Origin: Calothrix sp. FI2-JRJ7
GTDB taxonomy: Bacteria; Cyanobacteriota; Cyanobacteriia; Cyanobacteriales; Nostocaceae
DNA length: 64,000 nucleotides
NCBI GenBank assembly: GCA_019359675.1
Contig: JAHHGX010000020.1
Location: forward strand, 248,001-312,000
Direction of reading: 5' to 3'
Shown here: in pieces, positions 37,114-45,978 of the stretch
Layout of the letters: the number at the start of each line of letters is the position of its first letter
Position numbering within the stretch: position 1 is the stretch's first letter
Made by a program: the position numbers and the translations under genes
The notes under the pieces: generated by a model
The model's input: the letters and a program-made list of their open reading frames with translations, nothing else
The model's database searches: none
What the model was told of the DNA's origin: nothing

Positions 37114-38307
37114 GTGTTTAATATTACTTTTTTTGAAAAAATATTTGTGATTATTGGGGTGCTATTTTTTTCTGGAGCTTTTTCAGAATTATTTGCAGGG
37201 GCGCCGATAACGTTGCTACGCTATTTTGTATGGGGTGGTGCAACAGTTTTAGCTTGTTTACGTTGGAAAGATTCACTTTTGGTAATAAAATCAGATATAT
37301 TTTTAACTATTTTAACTATTATCGCATTCGCATCATTCTTGTGGTCAGATGTATTGATTAGCACATTAAAAGACAGCCGTGAAATTTTGCAGATGACATC
37401 ATTTGGGTTGTATATTGCTGCACGCTTTACAGTAAGAGAGCAAGTAGAAATTTTTGGCGTAGCTTTTTTTATTGGGGAATTGATGAGTTTTGGTGTAGCT
37501 GCTGTAATGCCAACACTGGGTATTCATGGCATCGACCACCCAGGCGCCTGGAAAGGGGTATTTGGGTATAAAAACTTACTTGGCCCTATCATGGTAATAA
37601 GTTCATTTACATTTTTTTTGTTACCGACGAGTCGTAATAAAGTAAAGCAAATTTATAAATGGACTGGTTTGGTGTTTGGGATAATACTGATATTGCTATC
37701 AACATCAAAAACTTCGCTAGTAGTATCAGCAATATTATTTTTAACTTTGTTTTTCTACCGTTATTTTCGTTTTCTAGGTAAAACGACGGTTATTTTTCTA
37801 GATTTGGTAATATTAGTAGCTGGTGCGGTAATGACGCTTGTATTGAGTAATTGGACAGAACTGTTAACAGCTATTGGTAGAGACCCAACATTAACAGGAA
37901 GAACACCAATGTGGGGTATTGCGCTGTCACGACTTATGGATAGACCATTACTTGGTTTTGGACGTGGTGCTTTTTGGGCGCCAGGTAGTCCATATGCACT
38001 AGAAGCAGGAAAAGCAGTGGCATCAGGTTTTGTGCCTCCGCATGGGCATAATGGATTTGTAGATTTAGCGCTTGATGTTGGGTTAATTGGACTTTTACTA
38101 TTTGCGATTAGTTTTGTAATAGCTTATTTTAGAGCCTTAAAGTTAGCATATGCCACCAAGGCGCCGGAGAAGATGTGGTATTTAGCCTTTCTGATGTTTT
38201 TTTTCATGAACAACATGACAGAAAGCTTCATGTTATTCAAAACCAACATCTATTGGACACTATACATTACATCAACCTTATCCCTAGGAAAAAAACACCC
38301 CTCGTAA
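37114..38307 (+). CDS. Wzy/O-antigen ligase-family polymerase
   Basis: The 397-residue integral membrane protein (GTG start) has about ten hydrophobic segments. The large periplasmic loop region near 285-320 has GFGRGAFWAPGSPY and PPHGHNGFVDLALDVGLIG, the characteristic HxHNGxxD-like motif of Wzy_C/ligase proteins. It would polymerise flipped lipid-linked repeat units, or ligate them, at the periplasmic side. With the Wzc-like kinase and the flippase at 43356 it completes a Wzx/Wzy set. Its stop codon lies inside the inverted repeat at 38301-38406. Confidence 0.9.
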   Translation: MFNITFFEKIFVIIGVLFFSGAFSELFAGAPITLLRYFVWGGATVLACLRWKDSLLVIKSDIFLTILTIIAFASFLWSDVLISTLKDSREILQMTSFGLYIAARFTVREQVEIFGVAFFIGELMSFGVAAVMPTLGIHGIDHPGAWKGVFGYKNLLGPIMVISSFTFFLLPTSRNKVKQIYKWTGLVFGIILILLSTSKTSLVVSAILFLTLFFYRYFRFLGKTTVIFLDLVILVAGAVMTLVLSNWTELLTAIGRDPTLTGRTPMWGIALSRLMDRPLLGFGRGAFWAPGSPYALEAGKAVASGFVPPHGHNGFVDLALDVGLIGLLLFAISFVIAYFRALKLAYATKAPEKMWYLAFLMFFFMNNMTESFMLFKTNIYWTLYITSTLSLGKKHPS

Positions 38308-38406
38308 TAAGCACTTTAGTGCTTAAAATCTGACTTTTACCTAGAAATTTTGGCGCCGTCTAAGCAGTTTATGTTTAGGATAAAGCACTGAAGTGCTTAT
38401 TACGAG
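38301..38406. repeat. Inverted-repeat element at the convergent gene ends, bidirectional terminator candidate
   Basis: Arms CTCGTAATAAGCACTT (38301-38316) and AAGTGCTTATTACGAG (38391-38406) are perfect 16-bp complements, and each continues into a small AGCACT..AGTGCT hairpin. A T8 run follows at 38409-38416. The element sits between the convergent polymerase and glycosyltransferase genes. The hairpin units also occur at 17163-17206. Confidence 0.75.
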
Positions 38407-38429
38407 GTTTTTTTTCGTGCTTGGTACAG

Positions 38430-39494
38430 CTACGTCCATCTGCCAGAAATTGGACGATATCCGTGAATACGATGATAGTCAGCGTCACGTACCGCTAGTT
38501 TTTGGTTGACTGCTCGCACAGAAAAATTAGTAATTTTATTTATAGAGCTGCGTTTACACCAGTTTGAATATGATGAAGCAACTTGTGTAGATAAAACTTC
38601 GTGCCAACGTAGTGCTATTTGTTCTGTTGAAAATTCTAACGCGCGTTTTTGCCCGTTGATAACCATTTGTTCATATAGACTAGGGTCACTCATTAGGCGC
38701 CGAATTGCAGAAAGTGCTGACTCTGGTGTTTTGACTTCGATATAATCTAGATGTGATTGTCGCAGTTGTTGAAATGCTGGTTCTGGACCTAATAGTGCTG
38801 GTACCCCTGCTGCCCAAGCGTTGATTAATTTACTTGCTGGTTTTACTAAAGCGTCTTTCTCTGTTAAGTCTCGTACAGCTAAAACTAAATCAGCTTCACT
38901 ATAATCATGCCATTGTACTGGTTTATCTTTATCCATACCATTAATTTGTAAGCAGGCGCCAAGATTTTCTAGTTCCCGAACAAACTCTGGTAAACGAAAT
39001 GCTTCATATAAATTCAACTCAGAACCTTTGAAAACAACGTTAGTTATATGATTACCACGCGCACTATCTCGTTTTATTAAACCAGGTTGTGGCCAATGAG
39101 GTATAAATATATCTGTATCCGACTTGATATTTGCTTGATTTTGAACAATTGCAATATCACACAAAGCAGGTCTTGGACCATCCGAACGACAACCCACGAC
39201 AAATGATGAGAAAGTTTTTTGTTTAATTCCAAAATCTAAAGCGCTGGCAACACATATACTACCTTGAACAAATTTATTAGATAAATACACATTCAGGTTT
39301 TTTCGCTTCAAGTGTAAATAAGTCATAATAATCCAGCATTCTTCGTTTGTAACTATTCGTTCAGGAATTGTATCTGGGTCAGGAAGCTGGTTATGATTAG
39401 ATAATAAATCCGACCACTTTTCCCAATAGCGACACACAAACGTAACTGGATAAGGCAACGTAGTGAATTTTGTTTCTAACTGTTCAGATTGCAT
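38430..39494 (-). CDS. Putative GT-B glycosyltransferase
   Basis: The 354-residue protein lacks the classic N-terminal signature but has a GT-B-like C-terminal half: DLVLAVRDL near 203, KLINAWAAGVPALLGPEPAF near 222-241 and PSLYEQMVINGQKRALEFS near 272. These match the donor-binding and closing helices of GT4/GT1 enzymes. It lies 6 bp downstream of the GT-A-like gene on the same strand, so the two form an operon transcribed opposite to the rest of the cluster. Family assignment is from pattern only. Confidence 0.68.
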   Translation of the reverse strand: MQSEQLETKFTTLPYPVTFVCRYWEKWSDLLSNHNQLPDPDTIPERIVTNEECWIIMTYLHLKRKNLNVYLSNKFVQGSICVASALDFGIKQKTFSSFVVGCRSDGPRPALCDIAIVQNQANIKSDTDIFIPHWPQPGLIKRDSARGNHITNVVFKGSELNLYEAFRLPEFVRELENLGACLQINGMDKDKPVQWHDYSEADLVLAVRDLTEKDALVKPASKLINAWAAGVPALLGPEPAFQQLRQSHLDYIEVKTPESALSAIRRLMSDPSLYEQMVINGQKRALEFSTEQIALRWHEVLSTQVASSYSNWCKRSSINKITNFSVRAVNQKLAVRDADYHRIHGYRPISGRWT

Positions 39495-39500
39495 TAGTTT

Positions 39501-40487
39501 CTAGTAGCTTTGACAATGTTTACAAAAAGCTAACTCTTGCTGTTTTCTAAAATAATCTAGCGTTTTCTTCATGATTCGTGATGGCATTGGTGCTTGGCTT
39601 TTCATTGGTCCAATCATAGCTAACCATTCTCCCACTTGAGGATGACTATCATTAACAGATTTATAGAAAGTATCCCAAAACCAGTGCCACATTGAATCAT
39701 GGTAGTGAAGAATTTTGGCAGTTTGAATATGTGTGTTATCGTACCAAGCTTCTGGAACGCATGTCCCAATAGCAAAATTATGCGAATACGAAAGTATGTC
39801 CCAAGGAATTCCCATTTTTGCAACAGTTAACCCTAATGCTACTTGGTCGTTGAAAAAGATTCCTGTTTTTTTAGACATGACTTGGCAATCACACAACCGT
39901 GTAAAAGTGTCTAAATAATATTGAGCAAAATTTGTGCTGCGACGATAAACAAAAACACCGCTATTAAAGCAGAAGCGCATTGGTGAATGCTCTGGTTCGC
40001 TTTTTACCCAAGGTAGTGCTTCTATATCTATATCAACACATTTACATATTTGGCGCCAGTAAGGGTCATTTGGGTCGTCTGCTCCAGAAGTTTCGTTACT
40101 CAATTTATCAGCAGGACAAGCAACAAAGCTAAAATCTTCCTTCATCATAAATTCACTTGGCTCATCCACCACAAGTAAATCGCTGTCTAACCAACTAATA
40201 AATTCAGTTTCAGCAATTTCTTCCACTGCTTTCAATGCCATTAGTTTGTTCAAAAACTTATTCCAAGAATATTTATGTTGATTACTAAAACTAATGTACT
40301 CAACTTGAAGTTGCTCTAATTGAATACGTGTGTTTTTAGAGATGGGTGGTCCAAAGCGAGGAGTAACGGCGTATACTGGACAAGAAGTATAGGCGCCTCC
40401 CCATCGACGTAAACTTTCAATCATGCGTAGTGTTTGAACTTCGAGCCATCCAGATTCTATACAGCAAACAAAAGTAATGGGCGCCAT
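39501..40487 (-). CDS. Putative GT-A glycosyltransferase
   Basis: The 328-residue soluble protein begins MAPITFVCCIESGWLEVQTL. FISWLDSDLLVVDEP near 97-111 provides a D-x-D motif, and a further FNSGVFVYRR segment near 170 is typical of GT8-like retaining transferases, which recognise UDP-sugars with Mn2+. The C-terminal KILHYHDSMWHWFWD has the His expected near the donor phosphates. The last residues, FCKHCQSY, contain a Cys pair. It leads the two-gene minus-strand operon inside the polysaccharide cluster. Confidence 0.7.
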   Translation of the reverse strand: MAPITFVCCIESGWLEVQTLRMIESLRRWGGAYTSCPVYAVTPRFGPPISKNTRIQLEQLQVEYISFSNQHKYSWNKFLNKLMALKAVEEIAETEFISWLDSDLLVVDEPSEFMMKEDFSFVACPADKLSNETSGADDPNDPYWRQICKCVDIDIEALPWVKSEPEHSPMRFCFNSGVFVYRRSTNFAQYYLDTFTRLCDCQVMSKKTGIFFNDQVALGLTVAKMGIPWDILSYSHNFAIGTCVPEAWYDNTHIQTAKILHYHDSMWHWFWDTFYKSVNDSHPQVGEWLAMIGPMKSQAPMPSRIMKKTLDYFRKQQELAFCKHCQSY

Positions 40488-40717
40488 ATTAGCTATTTTT
40501 TGAGTGAGAAACCGGGTTTCTATTGATTATTTTGCACAAAAATATTATTTTTGAAAATAGCATAAAAAATCTATCTTAAGTGTGATGTTTTATTCAGAAG
40601 GTAAAAAGTGAAAAAATATGGAAAAATGTTGAGAAAAAGGGCTGTTATCCTTATTTCATGATACTTGGCTGTTTTGAATAATTAATTTTGTGGTTTTGTG
40701 TTGCAAGGGGTTTAGAT

Positions 40718-41716
40718 ATGCAATCGATAGGGGTGGTAGTCATAGGCAGAAACGAAGGAAAGCGTCTCGAACGGTGTTTACTTTCGATATTATCAGAAGG
40801 AGTGATTGTTACGTATGTTGATTCTGGTTCTACCGATGGAAGTGTTGCAATGGCTAGTGCGTTGGGTGTATATGTTGTAGAACTTGATTTAACAATTTCA
40901 TTTACAGCAGCACGCGCTCGTAATGCAGGTTTTGATCAGCTTTTAAAATTGGCGCCAAATTTAGAATACGTCCAATTTGTTGATGGAGACTGTCAAATAG
41001 CACAAAATTGGCTGAATGTAGCGGCAAAATATCTTGATGAGCATCAAGAAGTTGTTGTCGTGTGCGGTCGGCGCCGGGAAAGGTTTCCGTCAGAATCGAG
41101 ATATAATCGGTTGTGCGATATCGAGTGGGATACACCAATAGGAGAAACCAAAGCTTGTGGTGGAGACTCGATGATGCGTGTTAGTGCATTTAAAGCAGTA
41201 GGTGGTTTTAACCAAGCTTTAATTGCCGGAGAAGAACCAGAATTATGTCTACGACTTCGTACTAATGGAGGTGTAATCATGCGTATTGATGAAGAAATGA
41301 CGCAGCATGATGCACAAATGACAAATATTGGTCAATGGTGGAAGCGTTCTTTACGTGCAGGTCATGCTTATGCACAAGTAGCTCAAATGCACGCTAACAA
41401 GTCTGAACGATATTGGGTAAAAGAATCTCGTAGCATTTGGCTATGGGGATTTATATTACCATTAATTGCCATTGCTACCAGTTGGATTACATACGGATTT
41501 AGTTTTTTTATACTTACATCATTATATACTTATTTATTTTATAGAATCTATCAATATGGAAGAGCGACCGGTTTAACAGCACAGGATGCTAAACTATATG
41601 CTTTATATTGCGTTTTAAGTAAATTTCCTCAAGCACAAGGTCAAATTAAATTTCACTTATCACGTTTACTCAAACGTCAACCAACTTTGGTTGAATACAA
41701 AAATGCTACGTCTTAA
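40718..41716 (+). CDS. Glycosyltransferase family 2
   Basis: From ATG 40718 the protein has 332 residues; a TTG ten codons upstream is less likely. GT-A motifs: VVVIGRNEGKRLERCL near 6, YVDSGSTDGS near 38, FVDGDCQIA near 88 (metal ligand) and GEEPELCLRLR near 172 (catalytic base region). Two hydrophobic segments near 240-285 may anchor it. GT2 enzymes of this form add single sugars with inversion. A strongly AT-rich gap precedes it, so it probably has its own promoter. Confidence 0.9.
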   Translation: MQSIGVVVIGRNEGKRLERCLLSILSEGVIVTYVDSGSTDGSVAMASALGVYVVELDLTISFTAARARNAGFDQLLKLAPNLEYVQFVDGDCQIAQNWLNVAAKYLDEHQEVVVVCGRRRERFPSESRYNRLCDIEWDTPIGETKACGGDSMMRVSAFKAVGGFNQALIAGEEPELCLRLRTNGGVIMRIDEEMTQHDAQMTNIGQWWKRSLRAGHAYAQVAQMHANKSERYWVKESRSIWLWGFILPLIAIATSWITYGFSFFILTSLYTYLFYRIYQYGRATGLTAQDAKLYALYCVLSKFPQAQGQIKFHLSRLLKRQPTLVEYKNATS

Positions 41717-42062
41717 GGAATAGATGGGATTTAATACAAGTCATATATGTACCTCACATATCTGCATTCAGATAGAGGTTGTACACATAAATTTATTAAA
41801 TCCTTTCAATTTAACTTATTTTTACAATAACTTCACAAAAAAATAAGAAATTTAAAGATTAACTTCACATAAGTAATTGATTTTGCATAAAAAAAATATT
41901 AATTTTACAAGTAATAAAGTGGCAACTCCGTGCAGTAAGACGCTCCTCAGCGTTGTTTTAAACTTACCAAAGTATACAAACGCACACAATATTAAAGATG
42001 CTTGGTTTAATTTTATTAGCTAGCCAATTTTTTTGAACAAATGTGGTGCATTATAAGCAACA
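41717..42062. other. AT-rich intergenic region inside the polysaccharide cluster
   Basis: About 350 bp with no open frame worth calling and no GGCGCC. Short poly-A and poly-T runs dominate from 41810 to 41900. It probably holds the promoter of the glycosyltransferase at 42063. Confidence 0.4.
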
Positions 42063-43316
42063 ATGAAAGTAGCATACTTAGTCAATAAATACCCGAAGGT
42101 AAGCCATAGCTTTATTAGGCGTGAAATAGCGGCCCTTGAAGCTTCGGGTATATCGGTGACTCGATTTTCGATTCGTTCTTGTGTCTCGGAATTGGTTGAC
42201 CCAGAAGATAAATTAGAATTCGAGAAAACGCGGGTAATACTAGATGTAGGAGTATTGAATCTACTATTATCATTGATTAGTTTTGCGATTTTCAAACCAA
42301 CAGCATTGCTTAGGGGTTTATTTTTAGCTCTTAAGGTTGGCATAAAATCCGATACTGGAATTTTGCACCATATTATATATCTAGCGGAAGCTTGCACTTT
42401 GCGACGCTGGCTTGTACAGTGTGAAGCAACTCATCTTCATGCCCATTTCGGAACTAATTCGACGACTGTAGCAATGTTATGTCATGCATTGGGTGGTCCC
42501 GAATACAGTTTTACAGTTCATGGACCAGAAGAGTTTGACCGTGCGGTTAATATAGCTTTAACAGAGAAAATCAATCGTGCAAAGTTTGTTGTGGCAATTT
42601 GCTCTTTTGGTTTAAGTCAGTTGTATCGTTGGTGTAGTTACGAGCAATGGCAAAAAATCCATGTTATTCGCTGTGGAGTTGATGACGAGTATTTTAACCA
42701 ACCACAAACAGATATTCGTGATGTTAGTAATTTAGTTTGCGTAGGAAGGTTATGCGAACAGAAGGGTCAAATCCTGCTATTAAACGCAATTAAACAACTT
42801 CGTGATGAAGGTTGGGATTTGCAGTTGACGTTAGTAGGTGATGGAGAAATGCGGGGTCATCTTGAAGCACTTATCCACGAATATAATTTGCAGAACTTCG
42901 TGAAAATTACGGGATGGGCAAGTGGTTCACAGGTACAACAATATATAAGGAATGCTCGTGCTTTAGTCTTGCCAAGTTTTGCTGAAGGTTTGCCAGTAGT
43001 GCTTATGGAAGCGTTTGCGCTGTCTAGACCTGTAATTAGTACTTATGTTGCAGGTATTCCCGAATTAGTTCAATCGAATATTAATGGTTGGTTAGTACCA
43101 GCAGGTTCAGTTGAAGCTTTAACTACTGCTATGCGTGAATGTTTACGAATGCCTCTTGAAATCTTAACTCAAATGGCGGACTCAGGCGCCCAATCGGTGA
43201 TAGAACAACATTCGGTTGCGGTAGAAGCGAAAAAGCTAGCAGTTTTATTTAATCAGTCGAACGAGCAGAATGAGAACCAGGTGTGTGAACCGAAGTTATT
43301 GTTGACAACACAATAG
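42063..43316 (+). CDS. Glycosyltransferase family 4 (WcaL-like)
   Basis: The 417-residue protein starts MKVAYLVNKYPKVSHSFIRREI, the classic N-terminus of colanic-acid WcaL-type GT4 enzymes. LHAHFGTNSTTVAM near 128 and TVHGPEEFD near 152 complete the acceptor half. LVCVGRLCEQKGQILLL near 224, LVGDGEMRGHL near 260 and EGLPVVLMEAFALSRPVI near 310 (E-x7-E) form the donor half. It is expected at the cytoplasmic membrane face. The flippase gene follows 39 bp downstream and is probably co-transcribed. Confidence 0.93.
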   Translation: MKVAYLVNKYPKVSHSFIRREIAALEASGISVTRFSIRSCVSELVDPEDKLEFEKTRVILDVGVLNLLLSLISFAIFKPTALLRGLFLALKVGIKSDTGILHHIIYLAEACTLRRWLVQCEATHLHAHFGTNSTTVAMLCHALGGPEYSFTVHGPEEFDRAVNIALTEKINRAKFVVAICSFGLSQLYRWCSYEQWQKIHVIRCGVDDEYFNQPQTDIRDVSNLVCVGRLCEQKGQILLLNAIKQLRDEGWDLQLTLVGDGEMRGHLEALIHEYNLQNFVKITGWASGSQVQQYIRNARALVLPSFAEGLPVVLMEAFALSRPVISTYVAGIPELVQSNINGWLVPAGSVEALTTAMRECLRMPLEILTQMADSGAQSVIEQHSVAVEAKKLAVLFNQSNEQNENQVCEPKLLLTTQ

Positions 43317-43355
43317 ATACAAGTACATATAAATAGAATACTTTTACCCCAATCC

Positions 43356-44711
43356 ATGACAACCCTAAAAAAACCGACTCTAAAAAAACTTGCTATTCGT
43401 GGTGCAGTGTGGACGATTATTGGTTACGGCGCCAGTCAATTTGCGCGATTAGTGAGTAACATTATATTGACTCGGTTATTAGTACCAGAGTTTTTTGGGT
43501 TGATGGCAGTAGTGAATACGCTACTGATGGGTATAGAGTTATTTTCAGACCTAGGTATCGGTCAAAGCATTATTCAAAACAAACGTGGTGAAGAACGAGA
43601 ATTTTTCAACACTGCATGGACACTACAAGCAACACGGGGGTTCTGGGTATGGTTGATTTGTTTAGCAATTACGTACCCAGCAGCAAAGTTTTATAATGAA
43701 CCACGACTGTTATGGTTAGTCCCAATTATGGGATTAACATCTATTATCCTTGGATTTGCCTCACCAGCGCCTCATCTACTCAACCGTCGCATGGAAGTTG
43801 GTAAAGTCATAATGTTCGACTTTATCGTGCAAATACTATCACTAATAGTATTAATAACTTTAGCTTGGTGGTTACGCAGTTTGTGGGCATTCGCAATTAG
43901 TGGACTGATTGGAGGTACAATTCGTGCGATTGGTAGTTTCTTCTTAATTCCAGAACAAAGACCAAAATTTTCTTGGGACAAAGCAGCACTCAAAGAACTT
44001 CTATCTTTTGGTAGATGGATGTTCATCGCCACAGCAATTATGTTCTTAGCAGAGCAATCTGACCGATTAATATTAGGAAAATTGCTATCGTTTAAAACGG
44101 TAGGTGTGTATACTATCGCAGCGACACTAGCAAATATGCCGCGTGAAGTAATAAAAACCCTAAGTTATCGAGTCATATTCCCAACAATATCCAATCAAAC
44201 CGACTTACCAAGAGAAACCTTACGAGCAAAAATACTTCGTCAACGTCGGTTGATAGTATTCGCATGTGCAGTATTGTTAGCAATACTAGTAAACATTGGA
44301 GACTTTGTTATTGCTCGACTCTATGACCAAAGGTATGCAGAAGCAGTATGGATGATGCCAATACTTAGCTGCGGTGTATGGTTCTCAATTTTGTATTACA
44401 CTACAAGTCCAGCTTTACTAGCGCTTGGGAAACCATTATACTCTGCTCAAAGTAATTTACTAAGATTTTTATTGGTAAGTATTGGTATGCCATTAGCGTT
44501 TACTACACAAGGAATATTGGGAGTAATTGTTGTGATAGCACTTTCAGACTTTCCATTGTATCTTGGAAACCTTTACGGTTTATGGCGCGAAAAACTTTTT
44601 TGTTTCATTCAAGATGTGCAAGCAACAATATTGTTTTTGGGAATGTTAGCTTTGTTCGTTTTGATTCGTAGTTCTCTCGGTTTCGGAACTCCATTTCAAA
44701 TTTTTATGTAA
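43356..44711 (+). CDS. Wzx-type oligosaccharide flippase (MOP superfamily)
   Basis: The 451-residue polytopic membrane protein has 12-13 hydrophobic segments. The N-terminus LAIRGAVWTIIGYGASQFARLVSNIILTRLL and the GLGIGQSIIQN-like segment (SDLGIGQSIIQNKRG near 65) are typical of the Polysacc_synt/Wzx family. It would translocate undecaprenyl-linked repeat units from the cytoplasmic to the periplasmic side for the Wzy-type polymerase at 37114. It follows a GT4 gene closely. The substrate cannot be inferred. Confidence 0.93.
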   Translation: MTTLKKPTLKKLAIRGAVWTIIGYGASQFARLVSNIILTRLLVPEFFGLMAVVNTLLMGIELFSDLGIGQSIIQNKRGEEREFFNTAWTLQATRGFWVWLICLAITYPAAKFYNEPRLLWLVPIMGLTSIILGFASPAPHLLNRRMEVGKVIMFDFIVQILSLIVLITLAWWLRSLWAFAISGLIGGTIRAIGSFFLIPEQRPKFSWDKAALKELLSFGRWMFIATAIMFLAEQSDRLILGKLLSFKTVGVYTIAATLANMPREVIKTLSYRVIFPTISNQTDLPRETLRAKILRQRRLIVFACAVLLAILVNIGDFVIARLYDQRYAEAVWMMPILSCGVWFSILYYTTSPALLALGKPLYSAQSNLLRFLLVSIGMPLAFTTQGILGVIVVIALSDFPLYLGNLYGLWREKLFCFIQDVQATILFLGMLALFVLIRSSLGFGTPFQIFM

Positions 44712-44775
44712 GAAACCGGGTTTCTAGTTAAATCTTTATTTTAATTACAATATCGATATAAGAAACCGGGTTTCT
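44711..44775. repeat. Two direct copies of AGAAACCGGGTTTCT
   Basis: Copies at 44711-44725 and 44761-44775 lie right after the flippase stop codon, 35 bp apart. Each is self-complementary, so they can pair together as a long hairpin. Another copy is at 40507-40521. Confidence 0.75.
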
Positions 44776-44862
44776 AACTTTCAGCTTTAATAGCGTTGTA
44801 TTGAGTTGTGACTTATAGCAACTTAGAAAAAGCGCTGTTTGTTCTTTATCGCTTTTAATATT

Positions 44863-45894
44863 ATGTTAAAGACAGCATCTCTTTGGAAGTGGCAATATTC
44901 ACATTGGAATAAACCAATCGACGAGCGAATTCTTGGCTATACAATTTTACTACCCGTTCCAGGTGATTTACCAGTTTTTCTCAAGATTGCTTTAGAAACT
45001 TGTTCAAATCAAAAACCAGACGGTTTATTTGAAACCATTGTCATACCAGACCAACTTGTACCAGGTTTTTCTGAACTGCTCGAAGAAACGCGCAACAAAT
45101 ATCATACTCCAATTCGTTTAATTAATCCCAACCGTTTAGAGCAAATAATTTCGCGTTACCAAAATAATCCGCACAACAACCATTGGTTACAACTTATTCG
45201 TGGAGTCAGTGCAACTCAAACGACACACGCACTTTTACATGATGCTGATTTGTTTATTACCGAAGATGAATTCATGAAGATTCATTACGAAACTTGTGAA
45301 TCAGAAAATTTAGCGTGTCTTGGTGTGAGTCCAGTATGGGATGCTTGGTATAAAGAGAATGGATTGAATCATCTCACCGCAACCTGGGAAATGATGTTCG
45401 ACGTAGACTGGGTAAGAAGTTTTCGACCTTGGGAACACCGTGGACATGACGGAGAAATATTAGGTCAACTTCATATATTTGATACAACACTATATCCGCA
45501 ATGCAAGACTAAACCAGAGTTGATAAGGTATCACCAGCAAGAATGGGGATTTATTCACTTTAATTACGTGATTTGTACTTATAGGTGGTTTCAAAGAAGT
45601 AAAACACCATTTGAAGACGAATGCTTCCGAATTCTTTTAATTCGACTACTCATCGAAGCATTTGACAAATCAGGGTGGAAATATCAAGTACCTTCTCTGG
45701 ATGAATTAATCAAAGGTATAACAGACGAAACTAAAAGAGTCACCTACATTCAAGATAAAACAAGGCAAAATTACTTCGATTTTCGCACCAAACTACAAAC
45801 CCTTATCGACAGTAATCTTTTAGAGTCTAAAAAAACCTGTATACTCAGTGAAGGCGCCACCAAATTTGATAAAGTATTTGGGTACAGCATGTAA
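44863..45894 (+). CDS. Putative glycosyltransferase-like protein
   Basis: From ATG 44863 the protein has 343 residues; a TTG at 44839 is in frame. TILLPVPGDLPVFLKIALETC near 30-50 resembles the start of a GT-A fold, and HALLHDADLFITEDEF near 123-138 carries an H-D-A-D metal-type motif. The rest (MMFDVDWVRSFRPWEHRGHDG) is rich in aromatic and charged residues and matches no family I know. There is no membrane segment. It sits between the flippase and a GT4 gene, so a role in the same pathway is likely. Confidence 0.6.
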   Translation: MLKTASLWKWQYSHWNKPIDERILGYTILLPVPGDLPVFLKIALETCSNQKPDGLFETIVIPDQLVPGFSELLEETRNKYHTPIRLINPNRLEQIISRYQNNPHNNHWLQLIRGVSATQTTHALLHDADLFITEDEFMKIHYETCESENLACLGVSPVWDAWYKENGLNHLTATWEMMFDVDWVRSFRPWEHRGHDGEILGQLHIFDTTLYPQCKTKPELIRYHQQEWGFIHFNYVICTYRWFQRSKTPFEDECFRILLIRLLIEAFDKSGWKYQVPSLDELIKGITDETKRVTYIQDKTRQNYFDFRTKLQTLIDSNLLESKKTCILSEGATKFDKVFGYSM

Positions 45895-45966
45895 TATTGA
45901 TTGTAGGTTGGGTGAAGGAACGTAACCCAACATACATATAAATACTAATATCACTTTATAGCTATA

Positions 45967-45975
45967 AAAGGAGGT
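45967..45975 (+). promoter_or_regulatory. Unusually strong ribosome binding site AAAGGAGGT
   Basis: A near-complete anti-SD complement lies 3 nt before the GTG of the gene at 45979. Most genes in this window show weak or no Shine-Dalgarno sequence, so this one fixes the GTG start; the short spacing is unusual. Confidence 0.75.
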
Positions 45976-45978
45976 ACT

